Assembly (NCBI GenBank): GCA_032629725.1
Contig: JAFEVB010000009.1
Location: 253,001 to 317,000 of the forward strand
Source of the DNA: Gremmenia infestans
Taxonomy: Eukaryota; Ascomycota; Leotiomycetes; Helotiales; Hamatocanthoscyphaceae
Length of the DNA: 64,000 nucleotides
Reading direction: 5' to 3'
Within the stretch, counting starts at the first letter, position 1, and each line of letters begins with the position of its first letter. Both the position numbers and the translations under genes were made by a program. The notes beneath the pieces were generated by a model, which worked only from the letters and a program-made list of their open reading frames with translations, was not told the origin of the DNA and made no database searches. Positions 35,260 through 46,461 of this stretch are shown piece after piece.

Positions 35260-36209
35260 TTTACGGGGTCTCCAATTTCAAAGCCTTCAAATCATGCCCA
35301 TGAACGAGTGACGGGCTATAGAAAGCTGAGGATTCTCTAAGATTAATTTTAGCGTGGCTTATAAATAATTGAATTTGTTAACCTACCTCTGCAGCTCTCG
35401 AATGCTTCACATGGAAGGGCTCCAAATAAGAGATAAGCCTCAAGACGGCTAGGAACAAGATACAAATTGACTTGGTGCGTTAAAGGACGTCTTTGATAAA
35501 AAAGGATTCACAAATAGCGACTTAAATGAGGGTGTGAGGTGGTCTCAGGCAGACAAAGTTGATATAAATAGAAGCAACTTGCTGTTCCAGCGCGAGAAGC
35601 CTGTGAATATCAGAACCCGTGAATCATAGATGAGCAAGGATGAATTACGTACGTAAGTCGTCCAAATATATGGGCTTAGTATTATCTTCTCTCGATATCC
35701 TCCCTTTCTTCAGCTTCGTCTTGCAATGTCGAGCAATTCAGGGATAACACCACGTGAGAATCCGGAGAGATGAGGCCTTTGAAGGTTGTCAATTGAAGTT
35801 GATATTGAGAAGAAGAAACTGGGTGTGGTCGTGTATAAAACCAGCCTTACTTCAATTTATTTGTTTACTCTTTCCAATCAATTGAAGGTGTCGAAGATGA
35901 TTACTGGGTCGTCGGAGCATGGAAAGTCGTGGTGTTGCAAAAGGAGAGACTGATCTCGGAATAAAGTTGGCAAGCATTAGATGTGGCTTGATCAGTGTGG
36001 CGCTCCACGCTATTTGTAACTCCACTTGCCGCCGCCAGGGGTAATCGGATAATCATCGCATGTAGATTAATGCTGACCTGTCATATCAGATCAACCAACG
36101 CAACAACCTTGGTGGCTTCTCCAACTGTGAATAGCTTCATACAAGTAATTTCACATATCATTCCAGACTCTCCTATGTCACCTTGAAGTGAAGCCAGTTG
36201 AGCGCAACA
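35260..36209. other. shared promoter region between divergent genes
   Basis: The membrane-protein gene reads left and the zinc-transporter gene reads right from this 950-bp gap, so it should hold both promoters. No clear TATA or repeat. GTATAAAACC at about 35830-35839 is a possible TATA element for either direction. Confidence 0.45.
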
Positions 36210-37763
36210 ATGGCCTCGAGCCTGCCCATACCAGCGCCACCGCGAACACCCACCCCGCCAACCCCAATTCCAGAAGAGGAGCAAGAGATGGGCGGTGGAC
36301 TGGGCATCAATGGCATCTCTCGGACCGTGCGCTCGACAATGGCCTTGGACCCTAACTCCCTATCACCCATGACCGATACCTTTCCTTCGCGCTTCGGGTC
36401 AATGGGCTCTCCAATGTCCTCTTCTGCAAACACACCCACCTTCAACAACACCATGGGCCCTCCCACCCCCAACGCGGGCACTCTCAACCCCAATTCCACC
36501 TCCAATTCCTACTCCAGCTCCAACCCAAACCCCTTCAACTTCCAGACACAGACTATCAAAGAGACTCCCCTAAGCACAATCGCGAAATCAGTATGGCTAT
36601 TACCACCGCTCAGCAGCGAGCAGCGTCTCCATCTGCTGTCAGAACAAGAAATGTATGCTAACTATAACCCCAAGAACATCGGCCAGCGCAGAGGCCACAG
36701 ATACAAACACAGCAGCGTATCAGCCCAGCACCAAATCTTCCTCGAACCCCCACCACGCGCCCCCCTCGCCCTCCCAGCTTCCCTCCCCGTGCCCACGCTG
36801 CGCGAAGCATGGCAGTCCACGGCCAACATGGACAAAGCACAGCGCCTGCGCATCTTTTGGTGCGCTTGCCACGCCCTCGTCGCAGCCTACGTTCTGTACT
36901 CGGCGTCCGGTAGCCTGGCCATGACAGCACTCTCACACCTCATATTCTTCGATGCCATATCCGCGAGTATTTGCGTGGCCGTCGAGATCTTCTGCAATTT
37001 CGAGGTCTGGAAGCGTTCTTCCATCCGCCACCCTTTCGGGCTCGAGCGCGCAGAGGTCCTCGCCGGATTCGCCATGTCCGTCTTTCTGCTCTTCATGTCC
37101 TTCGACCTGATCTCGCACAACCTCAAACACGTCCTCGAATCCCTGGGCTCGCATCAACCACACCACCCACACTCGCATCATAGGGTTAGTCCGGGCAGTA
37201 TAGACAGTGCGGCCGTATTAAGCATCGTAGCGACGTTGATCAGCGCCGTGCTGCTGGACAACCACAAGCGGATCGGCAAGGCGATGCGTTTCGTGTACCT
37301 AGACAACCTACCTGGCATCCTCTCGAACCCCGCGCATCTCCTCACCCTATCCTGCAGCACGCTCATGCTCATCCTGCCTCTCCTCTCCATAAACATCTAC
37401 ATCTGGCTCGACCGGCTCCTATGCACGCTCATCGCAGTCGCCATGTTCGCCCTGGGCACGCGCCTAGCCATGACGCAGGGCCTCATGCTCCTGATGTCGT
37501 ATTCCGGCGCCGGCGTCAGCGAGGTGATGCAGCAGGTGGTGCGCGAGCCGATGGTGGTCGGTGTGGAGGAGGCGCGCTTCTGGCAGGTGCATTTCGGGCT
37601 GTGCATGGCGAATCTCAAGCTCAGGGTCACAGGGGACGAGACGCAGGTCGGGAAGCTGAGGGAGAGGATCGTGGTGTTGGTTAGGAATAGACTGGGCGGT
37701 GGGTATGGAAAAGGTTCGGGGTTGAAGTGGGAAGTTACGGTGCAGTGTACGATTGAAAAATGA
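36210..37763 (+). CDS. ZRG17: cation diffusion facilitator subunit, ZRG17 type
   Basis: Predicted 517-aa subunit of the secretory-pathway zinc transporter. In yeasts Zrg17 works as a heteromer with Msc2 (or Cis4 in fission yeast) to load zinc into the ER/Golgi. Start at 36210 (CAACAATGG). The first 115 residues are Pro/Ser/Asn-rich. About six hydrophobic segments follow from roughly residue 215, including ALSHLIFFDAISASICVAVE, AEVLAGFAMSVFLLFMSFDL and AVLSIVATLISAVLLD. The family hallmark SIRHPFGLERAEVLAG is present, and a His-rich loop (HQPHHPHSHHR) lies between membrane segments. The H-x3-D metal-site pairs of catalytic CDF transporters are not seen, in keeping with Zrg17 being the auxiliary half. 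The C-terminal cytosolic domain ends in a beta strand (WEVTVQCTIEK). Intronless and intact. Confidence 0.82.
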   Translation: MASSLPIPAPPRTPTPPTPIPEEEQEMGGGLGINGISRTVRSTMALDPNSLSPMTDTFPSRFGSMGSPMSSSANTPTFNNTMGPPTPNAGTLNPNSTSNSYSSSNPNPFNFQTQTIKETPLSTIAKSVWLLPPLSSEQRLHLLSEQEMYANYNPKNIGQRRGHRYKHSSVSAQHQIFLEPPPRAPLALPASLPVPTLREAWQSTANMDKAQRLRIFWCACHALVAAYVLYSASGSLAMTALSHLIFFDAISASICVAVEIFCNFEVWKRSSIRHPFGLERAEVLAGFAMSVFLLFMSFDLISHNLKHVLESLGSHQPHHPHSHHRVSPGSIDSAAVLSIVATLISAVLLDNHKRIGKAMRFVYLDNLPGILSNPAHLLTLSCSTLMLILPLLSINIYIWLDRLLCTLIAVAMFALGTRLAMTQGLMLLMSYSGAGVSEVMQQVVREPMVVGVEEARFWQVHFGLCMANLKLRVTGDETQVGKLRERIVVLVRNRLGGGYGKGSGLKWEVTVQCTIEK

Positions 37764-38490
37764 TGATTGATTTAGCTATTTGTATTGTAAGGTAGGTAGG
37801 TGGGTAGGTATATTGTATTGCCATATGCTATAATACATATCATATCCCCCTTTCCTGCCCCCATGATTTGAAGCCGCTACCTGGGGTAATTCGCTGTAAC
37901 GCATATATGCATGCATGCATACATATCACACCCCCTATTCCAAACCCACGTAATCAAGAAAGAAAGAATATCATCACAAAACACAACACCAGACATCTAC
38001 TCCATGAACTCGCTGCTCCCCCTAAGATTTCCTCACTCTCAGCCAGCCTTCCCCTACTTTTTAGAAGATAGAGGCAAGCCACGTACATGCAACCCCTTTC
38101 CCCTTCTTTCTTCTCCCTTCTTTCCTTCTTTCCGCTACAACATTCCATTCTATTCACGAAATTTAAAGCAAATGTGCCAATCAATCGATTAATTAACTAA
38201 CGTAGGGGTAGGTAGATAGGTAGGTAGGTAGGTATGTAAATCTGAATGAGTAGATGAATTAATTGATTGATTGATCTATAGTCCATATCTGGACCGAGCT
38301 AAGATGTGATAAGTTGAGGTGAGGTATAGATAGGTATATACAAATAGATGGTATGGGATGGGATGGGATGAAATAAACATCAGAAAACAAAAGAAATGAA
38401 TAAATAAACATATCAATATACCCTACCCTGTCAAACCAAACGCCTCTCATATCACGTTACAATCTACTCCTACTCCTGCTGCACATCCTC
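37764..38490. other. intergenic with short tandem repeats
   Basis: Between convergent genes. It contains TAGG repeats near 37790-37810 and 38207-38234, a GCAT run near 37908-37920 and GGGAT copies near 38353-38368. No gene. Confidence 0.55.
38207..38234 (+). repeat. (GGTA)n microsatellite, imperfect
   Basis: Tandem GGTA/TAGG units with one GATA interruption. Likely variable between strains. Confidence 0.75.
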
Positions 38491-41400
38491 CTAAAAAATC
38501 CCCCACCCCCTCGCACTCCCATTGCCATTTCCATTTCCATTCGCCTTCTTTTCCTCTCTCTTTCCCTTTCCCTTCCCCCTCCCCCTCTCCAAATCTCTCA
38601 CGCCCTCCATCTTCTCCAATACGAGCTCCAACAACTCCTTGCGCCGAATAACATCCAAATGGCCCCTAATCTTCGGGTCCTCGCGCGCGAAGCGCTCTAT
38701 CTCGTCTTGGCCCAGGCCGCGCCCTAACCTGATGTCGAGTTCGCGGGGGAATTGGTATGTGAATTCAGAGAGGAGTTCGACGTTAAGGAAGAGGACGGCT
38801 GTGGATACCAATCTTGAGAGGAGAGGGGATGTTAGTGAAAGTTTGAAAATATAGGTATGTGATGTGATGTGATGTGATGTGGAAGAAGATAAGGTGATAG
38901 AAGGGAGAGGGTGAAACGCTTACTTTGTGGATACAACGTCGAGGAAGATTTCGGGACAGTGGTATTTATTTATCTTGGTGGCGCATTGTGGGGATTTGAG
39001 GGCACGGAGCCGGAGGTTGAGGAGGGTGGCGCGGTCAGAGAGGAAGAGTGCTTCTTTGCCTTTACCATCACCCACGTATTAGTATAGTATAAATAAGGAC
39101 ATGGGGAGAGAGGTAGAGCATGAAGGGAGTGAAAAACATACCTTTCTGCAAAAGATCACTGGAAAAGCCACCCGCTCCACTCCGTCCATCTCCCTCGACA
39201 ACTATCTCACCCTTCCTAGTTTTATCTACAAACCCTACTACATCCCTCAACTTCTTCTTCCCACCAACAGCCTTCTCCACATTCTTCACCGCGTCGTCGA
39301 CGGCGTGGAGTTCGTTCTTCAGCACACGTGCGGCGTGTTCGCGTCCTCGTGCCCACTCGCCATCTTCAACATCAATCTCGAATTTATATGGCTTGATACA
39401 ATTCTCCACTTGATCACTTGTGCTATAAAACCGCTCATTCAGTATCCCAGACGCAGCTTCTGTGATAGCTTGGCGTGCGAAAGGGTGCGACGCAAATGTG
39501 CTGTGCGAGATGAGACGGTCGACGTTGGCTTGAATAGCGTTTGCTACTACCGTGGTCGCTAATCTTCCGATCCCGAGTTTCGTGAGCGCCGAAGTAGAAG
39601 CATCGAGTTTACGATGCCAATATAGGGATTCTGGATCCGCTTTTGGCAGATCGGCCAGGGAATCTGGCTCGGGTGGAGCGGTCGAGAGGGTGGTGATGGG
39701 TTTATTCCAGTACCGCTGCGCTAAGAGGTCGAGGACTCGCTGATCGAGTTCTTCTTTCAACATCTCGTGCACTTGGGGCCGGCCAAAAGATTCAGTAAAT
39801 TCTTTGAATGCGTGCTTAAAGCCATCCAGACTTTCAGCTAGGTATGATTCCGCAGACAAGGGACGATCATTGTACTGGACTTTGAATTCGTAGGTTGCTT
39901 CTTCGAGTTCTTGATGGATTGCGTCGCTGGTGGATTGCAAACTCGCGGCCATGGTCTGTTCGAGGACGTGCATGAGTTTTGTACGAAGGGTAGTGGTGCT
40001 TACTGCCACCCCGCTTTGGGGACCGAATTCGAGGGGATGTGCGTTGAAGAAGGCGGACTCGTTCCGCGAGATTAGAGATGAAATGTTGCCGCTGCCCTTC
40101 TTGAAAAGGCTTGTTGATTGTGGAGGGACGCGTGATACCACACCGACATAACCGAGTCGTAAGGGGTATCTTGGGTCTTTGAGAATTGATGCTCCTCGGG
40201 TAGCATCAACGAGATCCATCTTCGTGATTACTCCAATTGTTCGTTCTCCTCTGGGATCAACTCTCCGACTCGATCTAAGAGCGGTAGAGTTTGCAAGATC
40301 AACGTCTGCTGCTGAGATTGCCAAGATGACGTTTGGAGGTTGGATATATTTATCACAGAGATCGGCAATCTTCTGCTTCAGCTCTACTGGCTGATCATGT
40401 CCAACTACTTGAATGTACCCAGGTAAATCGATAAGTGATAAATCTGGGACGTGTGGCGATGAGATGGTAAGTTGTATAGGATCATCTGATACGCATTCCG
40501 AGTCGGGAACGGCCAGGTTGAGTTCCGTCAATGTCCTCTGAATGCTTGAGAAGTCTGTAATCTTCCCTAGTCCCAAAGCTGGAAATTCTCCATACTCCGC
40601 TTGAGCATCAGGGGTATTGACAAGGGTCAATTCGATAGGTCTCCGTGTAACCATGTTCGCCCCCTTTGGCAAGAATTCGTGTCCAACAATAGCTTCCAGA
40701 ACAGAACTCTTCCCAGATGATTGAGATCCAATAACTACAATTGACGGTAGTGTCAACGCATTTGATTGTCCAACGGTCTGTAGAATACCCCTAATCTCAA
40801 TCATCTTCTTCGTCAAAACCATCATCTGGTCATCCTTCGCCGCCTCCGCGTGGCTCCTAGGGTCTTCCTCATCAGACGAATCATATCCATACGCAGCAGC
40901 AGTTCCGCCTGCCACTCCAGCACCTGCACCCATCCGACTCTGCTTTGGGTCCTCCCCTCCAGGCCCACTTCCACCTCCTTCTCCATTCCCAATCTCCTCA
41001 TGAATCCTGAGAATCTTCTGCATCCACTCCGGCAATTCAACCTGCTCTTTTGTATTCTCAATTCCCTTCCGAGTCTGATCCAAGATATCCTTCGCACCAC
41101 CGAATAACCCTCCGGCAACACCAGTAACAGTATCCTTGCCCCTATTAAACACATCCAGCGCATAATTCCCAGCCACTATAAGATCTTAGCAATCACTCAC
41201 TTCGATTTACCCTCAAACCAAAATTGAAAGAATAGAGACATAACATACACGTAGCCTGATACTGCACATACGCCAACCCCGTAATAGTAACCCCAGCAAA
41301 GAGCGCCGGAATCCTCGCAAACTTCATCAAGATATTCGGAATGACCCTCGCAAACGACGCATTCCTCACTATCACGGCATTTGAAAATCGGGTCGTGCCC

Positions 41401-41570
41401 GCGGGCCATATTCGTCTTCTCGTAGCTCGGATACCAGATTCGCATCGTAGGAGGCTGCCGGCCGAGGAGCTGTGGTGGGAGTGGATGTGGCGCGATGCTG
41501 CTGCTGATGTGCGGGAGCTGGCTCGTTGGGCCAGAGGCACAAGCCTGGCTGATAACAGCCGGCTGCTCAT
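38491..41570 (-). CDS. MGM1: mitochondrial inner-membrane dynamin-like GTPase
   Basis: OPA1/Mgm1 GTPase for inner-membrane fusion and cristae shape. Exons: 41249-41570, 39142-41175, 38924-39059, 38491-38812. Introns: 41176-41248 (GTATGT..TAG), 39060-39141 (GTATGT..AAG), 38813-38923 (GTAAGC..AAG); 937 aa. ATG at 41568-41570 opens an Arg/Ser-rich targeting sequence (MSSRLLSARLVPLAQRASS). A membrane anchor follows at about residues 83-107 (IPALFAGVTITGLAYVQY), then a Gly-rich segment (TVTGVAGGLFGGA) where rhomboid processing would be expected. GTPase motifs: GSQSSGKS at 257-264, DLPG at 357-360, TKMD at 425-428. The C-terminus carries FLDVVSTKLVSTAVLFLNVE, typical of the family's effector region, and ends in a lineage-specific Lys/Gly/Asn tail. 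Intact. Confidence 0.95.
38861..38880 (+). repeat. (GATGT)4 in the last MGM1 intron
   Basis: Four perfect pentanucleotide copies (preceded by a TATGT variant) within intron 38813-38923, between its donor and its branch-site region. Confidence 0.85.
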
Positions 41571-42960
41571 AGTTGCCAGGCGAGAGATGGTCTGGAGGGG
41601 GAGGACAGTGTTTTGCTTTTGATTAGGGAAGTCATGGATTTTGTGGTGGGAGAGAGAGGGATGTTGATATTGACTTGGGTTGAGCTTGGAGTGACGATTA
41701 TCATGCAGAAGGTGTGGCTGGAGAGGTGGCGCAGAATTATGCAGCAACGTAGAGATGATTACTTTTAAAGATATAAAATCAACAAATGTATCATCCATCC
41801 ATATCATATGTATGACTCTATATAAATACGAGGTTATACTAATAAAGACTTCTGAAGTAATCTACAAAGAAATCCTTGCATCGCATGACTGAAGGGTCTC
41901 CATTATCATAAGTCCTTATTATTTCTCTTTCACTACCTAGGTACTTAGTAATTTCTACCTAGTATTCTACATACGAATTGCTCCTACTCGAGTAGTTCTT
42001 CCACGCCTTTTCAAGCAGCTCCTTAAGTTTGGTAGTCTGGAGTTCCGGAAATTTCTTTTTTTTCGATCCATCCTTATCAAGATCAAGATCTCCACGATCA
42101 TCATCGGTCTTTCGTTATGTTGGTCACTAATGCTTCGCGGCAGATTGAGCTCTTGGCTCCGCGACTTTCTAGCGTAGCGGATGGGTGTGAGTGGGTAGGC
42201 TAAGTATGAGAGTGTCTTGTGAATCTTGTCAGCGGTTGCTGTCTTTTTCCTGGTTCCAAAATAGGAGGGTTACGGAGAAATACGGTCTGTCATTGATATT
42301 GGGTTCTGTGATTGTCTGACTATTTTATGCCTCGGTCTACTAGGGATAGGAGGAATTGATAAACTAGATTGAGTAGGTAAAAAGGGTTATAGATGACACT
42401 TCATCTACTGACATGGAGAGATACTTCGAGTAAGTTTATACATATGTTTATGTACAGAAAGAGGAATTATAGCTCATGACATGGGAATAGAACATTTATA
42501 CTTAGGTGTGGCTGAAGATTGTGGCGCACCACTCAAATCAGTTTCCATTTACAACGTAAACATAAATATCACAGCCTTGGGCCTTGGGGGTCAGATCGGA
42601 TCAAATGATATCAATATTAATTGTCCCATTTGCCTGCGAATACCCTCATTTGGATACTGTTCTGTTTGATAATTGACTTTCTCTCTTTCATTTCTTCTTT
42701 CCTAAGGCATCATCACAATCCTTTGGCCATCTTGACTGACTGGGCAGCGATTGCGCCATTGGTTTACTCACTACTTCAGCCTCGTTCCCTGCACTGCTGC
42801 ACCGCCATTTCATATCTGAGTCAAACCTAAACCCGCATGCCATTGGAGGGAAGAAGGTGGAAACAATTTTCCTTCCTCGATCTATATCCATCTTGCCATC
42901 TGTTTGACTTTTATCTATTCCAAGACTCTGGGATAGTATCACCGCCACGAAGTTGTCAAG
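41571..42960. other. shared promoter region, MGM1 and DUG3
   Basis: The two genes diverge from this 1.4-kb gap. The MGM1 leader side (41571-41800) is open in one frame up to an upstream start, but the targeting peptide fixes the start at 41570. Toward DUG3 the DNA becomes pyrimidine-rich (42670-42900). No gene recognised. Confidence 0.5.
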
Positions 42961-44557
42961 ATGTGTCGTTTCCTGGTAAGTCCAGCTCCAAGTCCCAAGC
43001 TTTACCATGTGCAGCTCTAACATCCTCTCTTCTCTTCTACTTCTAGGTTTATAAAGGCTCAGATGAGATCCTCCTCTCCAAGCTCATTCTGGATCCCACC
43101 CATTCTATCCTCACCCAATCCTTCGATTCCCGTCTCCGTCTGGACATGAGAAGACCTCACAATGGTTTGTCCCCCCTTGTCCGGCCTTCCACTCCCTGCT
43201 AATCCTCCTGCAAGGCGATGGTTTCGGCATTGGATACTACACCGACCCCAAGCTGGGCCCCGAGCCTTGCATTTTCACATCTACAACTCCTGCATGGAAC
43301 TGCATCAACCTTCAGCGAATAGCTTCCAAAACTGCCTCTCCTCTGATCTTCGCCCACGTACGAGCTACCACCGAGGGTTCCCTCAGCGATGACAACTGCC
43401 ACCCTTTCTGCCACGGCAGTCTGATGTGGATGCATAATGGAGGGTTGGGAGGCTGGAAACACATCAAGCGTCGCCTGGGAGAGCGGTTGGCCGACAAATG
43501 GTACCTGGGAGTTGCAGGTGGCACTGATAGCGAATGGGCATTTGCTCTATACCTCGATACCCTCGAACGGATGGGCCATGATCCAAGCTCGCCGCCACCA
43601 GAAGGATTTGGGCCAAATGTCTTGCGTCACGCAATGCTCAAGACAATCAAGCAGATCAACGACTTTATTGCCGCGATCCCACAGGATATAGTGGAGAATG
43701 AAAATGTAGATACAAGGAGTTTGTTGAACTTTGCAGTTACGGATGGACATAGTGTGGTTTGCACTCGATACGTTAGCAGCCGAACAGATGAAGCTGCGAG
43801 TTTATATTACTCTTCTGGAACCACGTGGGAGGACAAGAGCAGCAAGGGTGAATATCAAATGGACCGCCGAGACAAAGGCGCAGATATTGTCCTCGTTGCT
43901 AGCGAACCCCTAACTTTCGAACGAGGCAAGTCCCATCCTGTCCCGTTCCCGCCCTTTAAAATGTCACTAACACGATATATTATAGAAAGCTGGGTTACAG
44001 TCCCCACAAACTCAACTTTAACAATCCACAAACAGACGGTCATGGTCCACCCCATCATTGATGAGTACTACAACTACAACCCCTACCACCGACGCTCCTC
44101 CAAATTCGTACAAGACAAAGGCCTCGTCACCAACGAAAAGCAACCCCCCAGCCGCACCTCCAACTCCAGCTCTCCCTCCGCAATGCCAAACCTCGACTTC
44201 ACCCTCCCTGCTAAGAAGCCGTTCTCGCCCATTAGCAGAGACCTGCACCAAAGTATCGCAAGTAACCTGATTTCTTCCCAACCATCTCGCGCAAAATCAC
44301 CAGCGTCTGCTAATGGCATAAATGGCAGCCTAGCATCTGATATTCGAAATCTGAGCTCGATTCCACAACATCTACCGAGGGATAGGGATGGAAAAATTCA
44401 GGAATTGGGTAATACGAAGAAGAAGCGCTCGCAGACTAAGGAAGAGGTGCAACAGGAGCGGCGGCAGCAAGCGATGCAGATGGAGGTCGAGTCGCCCGTT
44501 AGGTCTGCGTATGGGGATCCATTGAAGATCGCGCAATATTTCCCAGAGTTGAACTGA
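42961..44557 (+). CDS. DUG3: class-II glutamine amidotransferase of glutathione degradation
   Basis: Component of the cytosolic Dug2/Dug3 peptidase that removes gamma-glutamate from glutathione. Exons: 42961-42975 (15 nt, MCRFL), 43047-43164, 43215-43925, 43986-44557. Introns: 42976-43046, 43165-43214, and 43926-43985, which starts GC; 471 aa. Cys2 becomes the N-terminal nucleophile after Met removal. The Ntn-hydrolase blocks MRRPHNGDGFGIGYYTDPK, FAHVRATTEGSLSDDNCHPF and MWMHNGGLGGWKHIK match the family. The first intron directly after the catalytic MCRFL is typical of fungal orthologues. The third intron is a GC-AG intron of 60 nt (GAG/GCAAGT..ATAG) with an ACTAAC branch site and no in-frame stop; retaining it would give 491 aa. 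The C-terminal 130 residues are Ser/Pro-rich and variable. Confidence 0.93.
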
Positions 44558-45398
44558 TGCATCAGCGATCTTGGTAAAGCCGGAGAATATACGGTGGTGG
44601 TGTGTTGATTGATGCTTGCATGGGGAGACGGGTGCGGTGTGATACGATTCTACTTTAGCGTGCGAGTTATTGGCGTTTTCCCTTTCTTCTCGTGTCGGGA
44701 GTTGCAGATAAAGACAAAATTGGTCATGAGATTATATTGTGTTGTGTTGTCTGGGGTTAACTACTAATTAATATTACTATGTAGAAGCAAAGAAAGAAAG
44801 CTTTTAGCTCCTTGATTCCTTTGCCGACACGTTTTACGTTTTTTTTTCCTTAATCTTTCTCGCGGATAGTCTATTTATTCCTTTTGCTCCACCGGTTCAC
44901 GGGGGTGGTAAGTCTTACAAAAGTTCGCTCTCGTTTTATCATCAAAGCCATCTGTATTTTCTACGCAGCAAGTAAGCAAGTGCTCTACATATATAAATGT
45001 ATCCTATGCTAGCGCCTCCCACTCGCCAAGTGTCTCTGCCTAGAGATCACTGTCGCATTCATCAGCTCGATCGAGAGCGCTAACACCCCCCTTTACGCCT
45101 ATGTGTAATATACCCCATTTTAACCCATTTCACCTACCTTTCGCACATCTCCTTACTACGCTTGTTTAGCCTTTATAGAGCCTCTTGTTGCGCTCGGAAT
45201 AAACAAAACTATCTTTCACATCATGTTATACTGTATCACATCACACTTCATTCACAATAATTTTCCTTCTTTCAATCTACTAAGACGTATTTTTGTTTTT
45301 CTCCGCTATTCCCCTTTTCCTCCTTATCTAAGAGTCAAATTCAACTTTGCAGGGACCCTATCTTAGCGAACCCCCTACAGTACAGTACCTCATCACAA
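44558..45398. other. intergenic, convergent 3' regions
   Basis: No reading frame of note. AT-rich 3' flanks of DUG3 and the first Cys/His micro-protein gene. Confidence 0.5.
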
Positions 45399-45713
45399 TC
45401 ACCACGCCCATTCCCAAACCCAAACCCCCAAACACCCCCTCTCCCTGTTCACCTCCCTCCTAGCCTCCCTCTCCATATCCCTCTTCTCCTTCTCCTTCCT
45501 CTCCACCTCCTTCTCTGCCTTCTCCGCCTCTTCCTTCTCCGCCGCCGCGTCTGCCGCCTGGCACGCGCTACAGGTGTCGTCTGCGCGCTTGGGGAAGGAC
45601 TCCCTGAGCGGGCAGAGGGGCGGTGCGGTGTTGTGGGTTGTGGCGGTGGCGCAGGGGTAAGTATCGTGGGAAGCGTGGGCGCAGAAGAAGACGGTGTGGA
45701 TTTGGCGGCACAT
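45399..45713 (-). CDS. Cys/His micro-protein A, 104 aa
   Basis: Single exon, ATG at 45711-45713. The N-terminal 51 residues hold a regular pattern: Cys2, Cys11, His13, Cys21, Cys34-Pro, Cys48, Cys51 (MCRQIHTVFFCAHASHDTYP, then C). The same spacing, give or take one residue, occurs in the neighbour at 46462-46683. The C-terminal half is a charged Lys/Glu/Arg helix (EKEEAEKAEKEVERKEKEKR), probably coiled coil, ending in a Trp-rich tail. No signal peptide, so probably intracellular. Two Cys/His pairs of this kind suggest a small zinc-binding fold, which is inference. I recall similar uncharacterised short proteins starting MC in fungi, but no function. Confidence 0.65.
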   Translation of the reverse strand: MCRQIHTVFFCAHASHDTYPCATATTHNTAPPLCPLRESFPKRADDTCSACQAADAAAEKEEAEKAEKEVERKEKEKRDMEREARREVNRERGCLGVWVWEWAW

Positions 45714-46461
45714 GGTGCAGTGGGTCTTTTTGGGTGGGATGGGTGGATGGTGGGGTTTTATGTATGTGGTTGTGGGAGAGTGAGAGGGTTGGGTTTGGTG
45801 TATTGGTGTAGTTGATTTGGAAGTGGAAGTGGAGGAGATTCGGAGAGAGCGAGGAAGAATGGATGGGTGATTTATGGGTAGGGGTGAGGAGGAAAGTGTT
45901 GCTGTTTGGGGGGCTTTTAGAAAGGGAATGAATGGTACGGACGTCTAGGGAGCGAGGAGTGAACAAAGAGCGTCGGGGTTCTTGGTTTTGGGACACAGTA
46001 GTATTGTTCATCTTCTTTGTCTGCTGATTCCTTTCTGCTCTATCCTGTCCTGTTCTGCGTCTTGGAATCTTGAGTTTCCCAGCAAGCTTTTCTGCGTGTG
46101 TGTGCGTGCTCTGCTGGTTATGTTGGCTTTGCTGTAGTCTCTAGAGATTTCTAGATTTTCGGTAAGATTTTTATGGTTGTGTAGCTTGGACAAGACTATT
46201 AGGTCTTGATTGTTACTTCCTTTGAATTTCAAGCCACGATTTCAGACACCCACATTTGTATATTTTTCATATCTCATTCGCGTAATCATATTGCACGCTT
46301 TATTCAATGGGGACATTTCTTATTATAGACAATATTTCTGGTAGACAGGTAGCTTAGTTGTCCAGCTAGCTAAGCTGCAAGATCAATTAAAGAGGAAACC
46401 GCAAAAGCGCTAAGCTAGCATTCTTTTAACTTCACTTGCTTTTCAGGTTGCCTCCCAATTC
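45714..46461. other. leader and promoter between the two Cys/His genes
   Basis: Pyrimidine-rich leader of gene A on the minus strand. An alternative frame from ATG 46009-46011 runs across the leader and into gene A in another frame, ending at 45568; it is low-complexity (Pro/His/Ser/Thr) and is not called as a gene. Confidence 0.45.

Noticed and set aside
36655..36936. Overlapping frames on both strands over the ZRG17 gene
   Set aside because: Shadows produced by strong GC bias in third positions of the real frame.
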